Below are positions 17,194 through 24,138 of a stretch of 64,000 bases of DNA, piece by piece. Origin of the DNA: Paenibacillus sp. Soil750. GTDB lineage: Bacteria; Bacillota; Bacilli; Paenibacillales; NBRC-103111. The stretch covers positions 620,001 to 684,000 of the forward strand of contig NZ_LMSD01000001.1 in NCBI RefSeq assembly GCF_001428045.1. The letters run 5' to 3'. Position 1 is the stretch's first letter; each line of letters opens with the position of its first letter. The notes below the pieces were generated by a model that saw only the letters and a list, made by a program, of their open reading frames with translations, made no database searches and was not told the DNA's origin. The position numbers were made by a program, and so were the translations under genes.

Positions 17194-17302
17194 CGGAGGT
17201 GTAGAGTGAGAGGTTGAGGTTCAAGTAGCATCGGTAGGCCTGCCGTGGGGCAGCTATATCGCGAAACATTTTTTCTGAAGTATCTACAATTTCAAAATTA
17301 GT

Positions 17303-17580
17303 CGATTCCCCCAAATAGATAACGTAAGTAAATCGAAATCGAGCCCGCATCACTACTCCATCGTCAAATAATTCCACTCCCACACAAATCAGGTAAATAA
17401 TGAGTCAGTCCAACTCGGACCCGCATCACTACTCACCTAAAATAATTCGATTTATTAACAAAACGGTTAAGCAATTAGGCAATTTATTTCGAACCCACAT
17501 CACTTACTCTACCCCGAAAGAATTCCATTTTACACAAATCAGGTACACAATGAAATCTAACTCGAACCCACTTCTTCCTT
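17303..17580. repeat. Degenerate tandem repeat of about 75 bp
   Basis: The anchor CGAACCCGCATCACTACTC recurs in diverged form at 17340, 17416, 17490 and 17563 (spacings 76, 74 and 73). A second anchor, ACACAAATCAGGTA, recurs at about 17382 and 17532 and is diverged in the alternate units. No coding or hairpin logic is evident. Together with the satellite it fills the 900 bases between cvpA and the next gene. Confidence 0.75.
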
Positions 17581-17750
17581 AAAGGAAGGGCGCATCTCCA
17601 TTGAAAGCTGTTACAGATCTCCTCCCCATACGAGGCGCCTTGAGTGTTGTATCAAAAGTAGCTTAAACAAGTGGACAATGGTAATCAATTGTAGGTATCT
17701 CAGAAAAGATAATAATCCAGAGTACTCTCGCCAAAATAAACATTTTTTTC

Positions 17751-17800
17751 TTTACATGGAAACAAATGTTCGATATAATACATATAGGAACACAAGTTCT
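17751..17800 (+). promoter_or_regulatory. Sigma-A promoter with two LexA (SOS)-like boxes
   Basis: TTTACA (17751) and TATAAT (17774) are 17 bases apart. Box 1, GAAAC-AAAT-GTTCG (17759-17772), lies in the spacer; box 2, with a perfect GAAC-N4-GTTC core (17788-17799), covers the expected transcription start. The Bacillus LexA/DinR consensus is CGAAC-N4-GTTCG; box 1 has two mismatches and box 2 has intact inner tetranucleotides. SOS control is inferred. Confidence 0.6.
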
Positions 17801-17820
17801 ATTGATGGGGTGGATCTGAT

Positions 17821-18435
17821 ATGGAAATGCATCTAATAGGTTCAATGAGTAATGCTTTCCAATCAGAGGAAGAGTGTGAGCAGTTCTTAATGAGAAGTCG
17901 TTGGGCGAATGGGTTCTCTTGTCCGAGATGTGATCATAATTCATTTTATAAAGTGAAAACACGTAGTTTACTCGAATGTAAGGAGTGCCGGACTCAAATA
18001 TCTATTACTGCTGGTACTGTCATGCATAAATCGAAGTTACCTTTATTACTCTGGTTCAAAGCCATTCGAATATTGATTCAAGATGAATTTACCTATTCGG
18101 TCCCAGCTTTTGCAAATTTGCTTAGTGTGAACTATCGGACTGCTAAGTTGATACTTGAAAAAATTCAATTAGCCTTACACAAGCAATATGCCCGAATGGG
18201 GAAGCTTAAGACAGAAATGCTAACTGCAGAATCTAAAGCAGGCAATATTGAGCAACCAAAGAGTGAAGAGAAAAGCATCAGAGTTAGGAAGAATACGAGC
18301 ATTCTAGCAAGCTTCCTGTTTAGGACTTCTAGAGACGTTAAATATGCTGAAGAAGATATGTTTAAAAAGTGGATGAATGCGTGTATATCTGTGTTTTTGT
18401 ATCCGCATTTTTTACGATATTTTCAAGTCGTCTGA
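17821..18435 (+). CDS. IS1595-type zinc-ribbon protein lacking the transposase domain
   Basis: A 204-residue protein. Residues about 12-125 match the N-terminal module of IS1595/ISXO2-type transposases: zinc ribbon CPRC...CKEC, the ITAGTVMHKSKLPLLLWFKAI segment, and a helix-turn-helix-like stretch (VPAFANLLSVNYRTAKLILEKIQ). The catalytic DDE domain that should follow is absent, replaced by about 80 basic residues I do not recognise. The frame is intact, with GGGGTGG before the ATG and a good promoter, so it looks expressed rather than decayed. It may be a domesticated DNA-binding protein or a truncated transposase. Confidence 0.75.
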   Translation: MEMHLIGSMSNAFQSEEECEQFLMRSRWANGFSCPRCDHNSFYKVKTRSLLECKECRTQISITAGTVMHKSKLPLLLWFKAIRILIQDEFTYSVPAFANLLSVNYRTAKLILEKIQLALHKQYARMGKLKTEMLTAESKAGNIEQPKSEEKSIRVRKNTSILASFLFRTSRDVKYAEEDMFKKWMNACISVFLYPHFLRYFQVV

Positions 18436-18442
18436 AAATAAA

Positions 18443-18477
18443 GAAAAACCTTATCACAGAAGTCGTGAAAAGGTTAA
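18443..18477. terminator. Terminator between convergent genes
   Basis: AACCTT...AAGGTT with inner CAC/GTG pairs. Read on the minus strand it ends in TTTTTC, so it mainly serves the cupredoxin gene. Confidence 0.75.
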
Positions 18478-18495
18478 TTGAGCAAGTATTAGTAA

Positions 18496-18921
18496 TTATT
18501 CAACGATAAGCGTCGTTTTCATATTCGCATGGCCAGATCCGCACATGATGGAGCAAGTGATAGGGAATGATCCTGTTTTATCTGGTGTAAAGGTAACGGT
18601 TTTATTTCCATTGTTGAGGTTGATGTTAAACTCTTTAATGGATGCTCCGTGAATACCTTGAGAATTGTCAAGTGTGATTGTGACAGACTCGCCTTTTTTG
18701 ATACGATATTCGGTTTTATCAAATTGAAAATTTGTAGCTTTTAATACAACTTCTTGTCCACCTGCTGCAGCTTTCGTAGTAGCGGCTGGGGAAGCTGTGG
18801 CTGCCGTAGTTGTAGCTGGTGTTGTTGTAGCTTCTGTTGTTGTTTTGGAGTCTTTGTTTCCACATGCTGTGATGGCAATAAGTACTGCTAGTCCCATCAT
18901 AAGAATTGTAAGTTTTTTCAT
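18496..18921 (-). CDS. CuA-type cupredoxin lipoprotein
   Basis: A 141-residue exported lipoprotein. The signal peptide ends in a lipobox with Cys20 (AITAC), followed by a Thr/Ala-rich linker (about 25-53) and a cupredoxin domain. The binuclear CuA ligand set is complete: His91, Cys123, Cys127, His131 and Met134 (CSIMCGSGHANM), as in cytochrome oxidase subunit II and N2O reductase. No other oxidase gene lies nearby, so it is either an electron shuttle or a copper-handling protein on the outer membrane face. It is monocistronic. Confidence 0.85.
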   Translation of the reverse strand: MKKLTILMMGLAVLIAITACGNKDSKTTTEATTTPATTTAATASPAATTKAAAGGQEVVLKATNFQFDKTEYRIKKGESVTITLDNSQGIHGASIKEFNINLNNGNKTVTFTPDKTGSFPITCSIMCGSGHANMKTTLIVE

Positions 18922-19010
18922 GGGTACCCCTCCGTATACATAATAATATCTTTATTATTGTACACGACCTATTTCCAAATTACAGTGACAAACTGGTGAA
19001 ACCACAAAGA

Positions 19011-19056
19011 AAAGATCGGCCCGGCGAGTGAGAACGCTGCAGGCCGATCTTTTTTT
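19011..19056. terminator. Bidirectional terminator
   Basis: AAAGATCGGCC pairs with GGCCGATCTTT, followed by eight Ts on the plus strand and TTTTCTTT on the minus strand. It lies downstream of the minus-strand holin-like gene. Confidence 0.88.
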
Positions 19057-19095
19057 TGGCTTTACTTTAGCTATCAGTTATGGAAACTGACAAGT

Positions 19096-19464
19096 TTATC
19101 GACGATCTTCTCTACCAGTGATCCCCTGTTCGAAAGGGGTTTTCACTGGAATGAATAGGTCGATGATCCCAATGACTAAAGCAGCTAAAATGGCACCTAT
19201 CATGCTCGTAGACACATTGGTCACAATAAATTGAGCGGCCCAAATGACTAATGCGCTCACAATAAAACCTACGAGTCCTCTGCCAAATGGGGTGATTTGC
19301 TTGCCGAAGATTCCTTCAATGATCCAAGCCGCGATTGCGATAACGAGTGCCAAGAAAAATGCACTCCAAAATCCGCCGACTGAGAACCCTGGAACTAACC
19401 AGCTTACAAACATTAAAACCAAAGCTGAAACAATAAACCTTACCAGATGTCCAAGAAGATGCAT
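19096..19464 (-). CDS. Phage-holin-family membrane protein (YvlD-like)
   Basis: A 122-residue very hydrophobic protein with four predicted membrane helices, matching the Phage_holin_4_2 / YvlD family. Several Bacillus members belong to cell-envelope stress regulons; the molecular role is unknown, and no phage genes are nearby. The frame extends to 19638, but AGGAGGT lies 7 bases before the ATG at 19464, which is taken as the start. The short C-terminus is charged (TGREDRR). Confidence 0.85.
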   Translation of the reverse strand: MHLLGHLVRFIVSALVLMFVSWLVPGFSVGGFWSAFFLALVIAIAAWIIEGIFGKQITPFGRGLVGFIVSALVIWAAQFIVTNVSTSMIGAILAALVIGIIDLFIPVKTPFEQGITGREDRR

Positions 19465-19703
19465 GTCGTGAACCTCCTTCTTTCTGTCATGGAATAGGAC
19501 CATTGACAAAAAAACGATTTTTTGAAAAGATGCTTTGATTGTGAAGATTTGCAATTCCTTTGGCAGAGGATTAGATGCACGACTTAGTGTATCCAACTTT
19601 GTAATAATTATGGTGGGCAGTATCTTCCATATAATCATTGTCTCCGTAGCTAATCAGGATCTATTTGGTTTATAATATAGGGTAGAGAAAAGAGGTTGGA
19701 ACA

Positions 19704-22064
19704 TTGAATCCGAAAATAATAAAAACATTAGAATATCAGAAGATTTTACATAAAGTAGCTCATCATGCTTCGACATCATTAGGTAAAGAGACAGCGGAGA
19801 AGCTGGAACCTAAAGGAGATTTCGAACTCGTTAAGCTTCGCTTACAAGCTACTGATGAGGCGGTAAATGTAGAGAGGTTAAAAGGGAATGCACCTTTCGG
19901 GGGCATCCGAGATATTCGTGCGCCTCTGCATAGAGCTAGAATTGGTGGCATGCTGAATCCGACAGAGCTGTTGGAAATCTCAACTACGATGTTTGGATCG
20001 CGTAGATTGAAGCGATTTGTGCTTGCTGCTCATGAGGAATATGCGATCCCAATGTTAAAGGCGCAAGTGGAGTTGTTGACAGAAAATAAACAACTAGAAG
20101 ATAAAATCAATAGCTGCATCGACGAAAATGCAGTAGTTGTTGATGGAGCTAGCCCTGAATTAGGGCGAGTTCGAAGTGAGCTTCGCACAGGTGAAGGTAG
20201 AGTGCGCGAAAGATTGGAACAAATGATTCGTAATTCTTCTGTCCAGAAGATGCTGCAGGATGTGCTCATAACGATTCGGAATGACCGATTCGTTATTCCT
20301 GTGAAATCAGAGTATCGTTCCAGCTTTGGCGGAATGATTCATGATCAGTCAGCTTCGGGTGCGACACTATATATAGAACCAGATGCTATCGTGCAATTAA
20401 ATAATAAAATTCGTGAACTCAAATTTAAAGAAGAGGCTGAAATTGAGAAAATTCTGCGGGCATTGACTGAGCTAGTTGCTGAACAAGTGGAAGTGCTTGT
20501 TTTGGATGTGGATCAGTTAGCAGAGCTTGATTTTACTTTTGCCAAAGCAGGTCTAGCTAGAGAATTAAAGGCTACAATGCCAAGATTGAATGATAGAGGC
20601 TTTATTAAGATTAAAAGAGGAAGACACCCGTTGATCGCGGCGGATGCCGTTGTGCCACTCGATCTGGAGTTGGGCAACGATTACTCACAAATTATCGTCA
20701 CTGGCCCAAATACAGGCGGTAAGACGGTTTCTCTTAAAACGGTTGGACTTCTGAGTCTGATGGCGATGTCTGGACTGTTTGTACCCGCTGAAGAAGGGAC
20801 GCAGCTCTGCGTATTTGATGCCATCTATGCGGATATTGGCGATGAACAAAGTATTGAGCAAAACTTAAGTACGTTTTCGAGTCATATGACGAATATCATT
20901 AGCATTTTGCGCGATATGACACCGAAAAGCTTAGTATTGCTAGATGAGTTAGGCGCGGGTACTGATCCTGCTGAAGGATCCGCACTGGCGATTTCAATTT
21001 TGGACTATATTCATCAAATTGGCTGCCGCATTATTGCAACAACGCATTACTCGGAATTGAAGGCGTATGCTTATCAGAAACAAGGTACGATTAACGCTAG
21101 CATGGAGTTTGATATTCAAACGCTTAGTCCGACATATCGCTTGTTAGTCGGTGTTCCTGGGCGAAGTAATGCTTTTGCTATTGCTGAGCGGCTTGGATTG
21201 TCTCGTCGCATTATTGAACATGCGCGAACACAGGTAGGAGAGGAAGATCAGCGCGTAGAGTCGATGATTGCGTCCCTCGAGGAAAATCGCCTGATCGCAG
21301 AATCTGAACGTTATGCTGCGGAAGAGTTGCGTAAAGAAGCTGAAGCGATGCGCAAATCGTTGGAGGCTCAGCAGCTCAAATTCGATGAGCAACGTGATAA
21401 GCTGCTCGAAAAAGCGGAGCGCGATGCTCGCGAAGCTGTTGTCAAAGCTCGCCGCGAAGCTGACGAAGTCATTGCGGACCTGCGTCGCATGGCACTGGAA
21501 GAAGCCGGTGGTGTCAAGGACCACAAGCTAGTTGAGGCGAAGCGACGTCTGGATCAAGCAACACCAGAACTGCGCAGCAAGCAAGTGCGTGCATTGAAGA
21601 AGCGTCCTGAGCGAATAGAAGCTGGAGATGAAGTCAGAGTCATTTCATTAGGACAAAAAGGACACGTTGTTGAGCTAGTGGGAACAACCGAAGCCAATGT
21701 TCAATTGGGTATTATGAAAATGAAAGTTCAGTTATCCAACCTTGAAAAAACTGGCAATGCGCCACAGTCGAAGCAACCGCAGAAAGTGGCTACGACTCTC
21801 AAGCGAACCCGCGATGATAATGTCAAAATGGAATTGGATATGCGCGGCATGAATATGGAAGAAGCTTTGATTGAGGCAGACCGCTTCTTAGATGAATCCT
21901 TCTTGAGTAATTTTGGCCAAGTGTATTTGATTCATGGTAAAGGAACAGGTGTCCTTAGAACGGGAATGCAAGAATATTTGCGTCGACATCGACACGTGAA
22001 GAGCTATCGGATGGGCAATTACAATGAAGGCGGAGCTGGGGTTACGGTTGTCGAATTGAAATAA
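19704..22064 (+). CDS. mutS2: Endonuclease MutS2
   Basis: A 786-residue MutS-family ATPase. A lever/clamp helical region leads to the ATPase with Walker A (GPNTGGKT, about 333-340), STFSSHMTN and Walker B (LVLLDELGAGTDP). A long coiled coil (about 515-625), a KOW-like segment and a C-terminal Smr nuclease domain (LDMRGMN...IHGKGTG) follow. By family it suppresses homologous recombination and/or rescues stalled ribosomes, not mismatch repair. Start is TTG with AGAGG upstream. In Bacillus it directly follows polX; here 2.8 kb of unrelated sequence separates it from cvpA. Confidence 0.96.
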   Translation: MNPKIIKTLEYQKILHKVAHHASTSLGKETAEKLEPKGDFELVKLRLQATDEAVNVERLKGNAPFGGIRDIRAPLHRARIGGMLNPTELLEISTTMFGSRRLKRFVLAAHEEYAIPMLKAQVELLTENKQLEDKINSCIDENAVVVDGASPELGRVRSELRTGEGRVRERLEQMIRNSSVQKMLQDVLITIRNDRFVIPVKSEYRSSFGGMIHDQSASGATLYIEPDAIVQLNNKIRELKFKEEAEIEKILRALTELVAEQVEVLVLDVDQLAELDFTFAKAGLARELKATMPRLNDRGFIKIKRGRHPLIAADAVVPLDLELGNDYSQIIVTGPNTGGKTVSLKTVGLLSLMAMSGLFVPAEEGTQLCVFDAIYADIGDEQSIEQNLSTFSSHMTNIISILRDMTPKSLVLLDELGAGTDPAEGSALAISILDYIHQIGCRIIATTHYSELKAYAYQKQGTINASMEFDIQTLSPTYRLLVGVPGRSNAFAIAERLGLSRRIIEHARTQVGEEDQRVESMIASLEENRLIAESERYAAEELRKEAEAMRKSLEAQQLKFDEQRDKLLEKAERDAREAVVKARREADEVIADLRRMALEEAGGVKDHKLVEAKRRLDQATPELRSKQVRALKKRPERIEAGDEVRVISLGQKGHVVELVGTTEANVQLGIMKMKVQLSNLEKTGNAPQSKQPQKVATTLKRTRDDNVKMELDMRGMNMEEALIEADRFLDESFLSNFGQVYLIHGKGTGVLRTGMQEYLRRHRHVKSYRMGNYNEGGAGVTVVELK

Positions 22065-22086
22065 CTTTTAAATTTTTGATCCTTTT

Positions 22087-22112
22087 TGAAACTCATTCTT
22101 CGGTAATGCGTA
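22087..22112 (+). promoter_or_regulatory. SigW-type ECF promoter of pspA
   Basis: TGAAAC and CGTA separated by exactly 16 bases reproduce the Bacillus sigma-W consensus, 45 bases upstream of the pspA start. Bacillus pspA (ydjF) is a known sigma-W target, which supports the call. Confidence 0.75.
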
Positions 22113-22156
22113 TGAAATAGATATAAAAGAGTATTAAACCTTAGGAGGAATTTTAG

Positions 22157-22837
22157 ATGGGAATTTTCAAAAGACTTCGTGATATGACAATGGCTTCAGT
22201 TAATGATTTATTGGATAAGGCAGAAGATCCTGTCAAAATGTTAAATCAGTTTTTACGCGATATGGAAGAAGATATTTTGGAAGCTGAAACGGCAGTTGCG
22301 AAACAAATTGCTATCGAGAAGAAATTTAAATTGCAATTTGAAGAGTCCGAAGAGATGGTTACAAAACGTACAGAGCAGGCTATGAAAGCCCTGGAAGCAG
22401 GGAATGAAGATTTGGCCCGCCGCGCACTGGAAGATAAGAAAGAGCACCAAGGTCGTTATGATGAACTGAAACGTCAATATGATCTAGCCAAAACAAATGC
22501 GGATCAGCTTCGTGGGCAGTTGGCGGAGATGAAAGACGAGTTTAATAAAATGAAAAACAAAAAAGATTTGTTAATTGCTCGCGCAGAAACAGCGAAAGCA
22601 CAAAAACAAATCAACCAAGCAATGTCTGGATTTGGTACAGACAATGCTGCTAAAGGCTTTGATCGTATGAGTGAAAAGGTTCTTCAAATGGAAGCTGAAG
22701 CACAAGCAAGTGGAGAGATTCGCTCCAAAAACCGCAGCTTAGATGATGAGATTGCTGGTTTGGGTGGAAGCAGCAGTGAGATCAATGATGAATTGGCTGC
22801 AATGAAAGCTAAGCTTGCTGAAAAAAAACAATCCTAA
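22157..22837 (+). CDS. pspA: PspA/IM30 membrane-stress protein
   Basis: A 226-residue protein of the PspA/IM30 (ESCRT-III-like) family, almost wholly alpha-helical, starting with the amphipathic MGIFKRLRDMTMASVNDLLDKAEDP helix that binds damaged membrane. It helps maintain envelope integrity under stress. AGGAGG precedes the ATG. A SigW-type promoter lies upstream and a stem-loop downstream. It is placed between mutS2 and the yshE-like gene, where Bacillus has no pspA. Confidence 0.94.
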   Translation: MGIFKRLRDMTMASVNDLLDKAEDPVKMLNQFLRDMEEDILEAETAVAKQIAIEKKFKLQFEESEEMVTKRTEQAMKALEAGNEDLARRALEDKKEHQGRYDELKRQYDLAKTNADQLRGQLAEMKDEFNKMKNKKDLLIARAETAKAQKQINQAMSGFGTDNAAKGFDRMSEKVLQMEAEAQASGEIRSKNRSLDDEIAGLGGSSSEINDELAAMKAKLAEKKQS

Positions 22838-22859
22838 TGATATACTAGTTGTACCTGCG

Positions 22860-22884
22860 AGAGACTGAGTCATACTCAGTCTCT
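22860..22884 (+). terminator. Stem-loop after pspA
   Basis: A perfect 11-bp stem (AGAGACTGAGT / ACTCAGTCTCT) with a 3-base loop but no T run. It may act as an attenuator or mRNA stabiliser rather than a full terminator. Confidence 0.5.
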
Positions 22885-22955
22885 ACTACCATATATAGGG
22901 AATAAGGGATTTCGTTAAAATCTCTCTACTTGTGTAAAGGAAGGCAGGAGATGAT

Positions 22956-23375
22956 ATGAACGAAGAGGTGGATGTCTTGTTAAGTAATCCGTATTTAGCT
23001 ACGCTTGCTTTTTTTGCTGTAGCAGTGGTCGCGCTTGTTGTTTTCCTTACTATCTTCGAAATGGTTACGAAGTATGATGATTGGGCTGAAATTAAAAAAG
23101 GAAATCTATCGGTCGCCATGGCTACTGGTGGGAAAATTTTTGGGATTTGCAACTTGTTCCGTTTCGCCATTTTAAACAATGACACCATGATTCACTCTCT
23201 CGTTTGGGCCGGATATGGCTTCGTGCTGTTGTTGGTCGCATACTTTATCTTTGAGTTCCTAACGCCTTATTTCAAAATTGATGAGGAAATTAAGAAGGAT
23301 AATCGTGCGGTAGGTTTCTTATCCTTAACGTTGTCTGTCTCCTTATCCTATGTGGTTGGAGCATGTGTAACTTAG
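22956..23375 (+). CDS. yshE: DUF350 (UPF0719) membrane protein, YshE-like
   Basis: A 139-residue membrane protein with four predicted helices and the DUF350 signature after the first helix (EIKKGNLSVAMATGGKI). In Bacillus the family member YshE sits just after mutS2, matching this position apart from the inserted pspA. Function unknown. GCAGGAG precedes the ATG. It is followed by a 27-codon membrane peptide gene and a zinc-ribbon gene, with short gaps suggesting one operon. Confidence 0.82.
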   Translation: MNEEVDVLLSNPYLATLAFFAVAVVALVVFLTIFEMVTKYDDWAEIKKGNLSVAMATGGKIFGICNLFRFAILNNDTMIHSLVWAGYGFVLLLVAYFIFEFLTPYFKIDEEIKKDNRAVGFLSLTLSVSLSYVVGACVT

Positions 23376-23404
23376 TATCATACATAGTCTTGGAGGCTTG
23401 AACA

Positions 23405-23488
23405 ATGAAATACCTGTGGGGAACCTTGTTTGCTATCGCGCTTGTGTTTGTAGCGGCAGGGGTTTATTATGTATGGAAATATGCCTAG
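23405..23488 (+). CDS. 27-residue single-pass membrane peptide
   Basis: ATG at 23405 is preceded by GGAGG at 8 bases. The 27-codon frame encodes a Met-Lys start, one hydrophobic helix (about residues 4-22: LWGTLFAIALVFVAAGVYY) and a short VWKYA end. The ribosome-binding site, the clean membrane-helix composition and the position between two cotranscribed genes support it; length alone cannot. Confidence 0.6.
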   Translation: MKYLWGTLFAIALVFVAAGVYYVWKYA

Positions 23489-23513
23489 ATGCAATTAGCT
23501 GGAGGATTTCGCA

Positions 23514-24014
23514 ATGAGTAGCAATGAAGAAGTTGTATGTCCGTGGTGTCAAACCGAGATCGTTTGGGATCCCGAAATTGGACCAGAGGATGAGTGTCCA
23601 CACTGTTTTAATGAATTGAATGATTACCGCAGCATTGATTTGAAGGTTAAGCAAACAGGGCAGAAGCTTCGTTTCAATGAGCAAGAATATGCCGAATCCG
23701 ATGAGGATTTATCATTGGCTTGGGATGATTCCGATGAGCCACTTGATAAGTATGGCGAGAAGGTCCAACAATTAACGGATGAGCAGGAAGAAGCACCTGA
23801 GTGCTCAAGTTGTCATGAATTCTTGCTCCTAGCTGGAACTGAAGTGACAAGCGGAGCTTCCTTCACCCCCACGATTCCCAAAACGTTAGGGAGTGCGTTC
23901 TTAACAGGCCCTTTCACGACGGATGTTTATGTGTGTCCATCTTGTTTCCGAGTTGAGAAAGTGCTTTCAGACACGGACCGATTACTGATGGTTGAACGCA
24001 TCAAATCAGAATAA
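23514..24014 (+). CDS. Double zinc-ribbon protein of unknown function
   Basis: A 166-residue acidic soluble protein. Two zinc-ribbon knuckle sets are visible: CPWC...CPHC near the N-terminus (about 9-31) and CSSC...CPSC (about 101-142), with a long acidic region between them (YAESDEDLSLAWDDSDEP). I do not recognise a named family. TGGAGG precedes the ATG. It closes the pspA-yshE-peptide series and is followed by a terminator. Confidence 0.75.
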   Translation: MSSNEEVVCPWCQTEIVWDPEIGPEDECPHCFNELNDYRSIDLKVKQTGQKLRFNEQEYAESDEDLSLAWDDSDEPLDKYGEKVQQLTDEQEEAPECSSCHEFLLLAGTEVTSGASFTPTIPKTLGSAFLTGPFTTDVYVCPSCFRVEKVLSDTDRLLMVERIKSE

Positions 24015-24028
24015 GATCGTTAGAAATG

Positions 24029-24058
24029 AAACCGAGTCCTTGTGGATTCGGTTTTTTT
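24029..24058 (+). terminator. Terminator after the zinc-ribbon gene
   Basis: AAACCGAGTCC / GGATTCGGTTT with a TTGT loop and seven Ts. Confidence 0.9.
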
Positions 24059-24138
24059 GCGTGCATTCGCCTCATAATTTCACTCCAAAGGGGAAGGTTA
24101 ACAAAAGCCTATAATCGGTCTCAATTAGGAGGAGGAGT

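Noticed and set aside
16856..17383. Minus-strand frame of 175 codons across the heptanucleotide array
   Set aside because: Its Ser/Leu/Ile/Tyr/Pro periodicity is only the translation of a 7-base repeat; it has no good ribosome-binding site and a second overlapping frame reads equally well.
17303..17580. CRISPR array
   Set aside because: Repeats are degenerate, contiguous at about 75 bp and have no unique spacers or cas genes.
17821..18435. Complete IS1595 insertion sequence
   Set aside because: No DDE domain, no terminal inverted repeats and no target-site duplication could be seen.
18942..18959. AATAAT-N6-ATTATT inverted repeat upstream of the CuA lipoprotein as an operator
   Set aside because: It consists only of A and T in an AT-rich promoter region, so it carries too little information to call a regulatory site.
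19465..19638. N-terminal extension of the holin-like gene to 19638
   Set aside because: A near-perfect AGGAGGT lies 7 bases before the internal ATG at 19464, and the extension resembles no part of the family.
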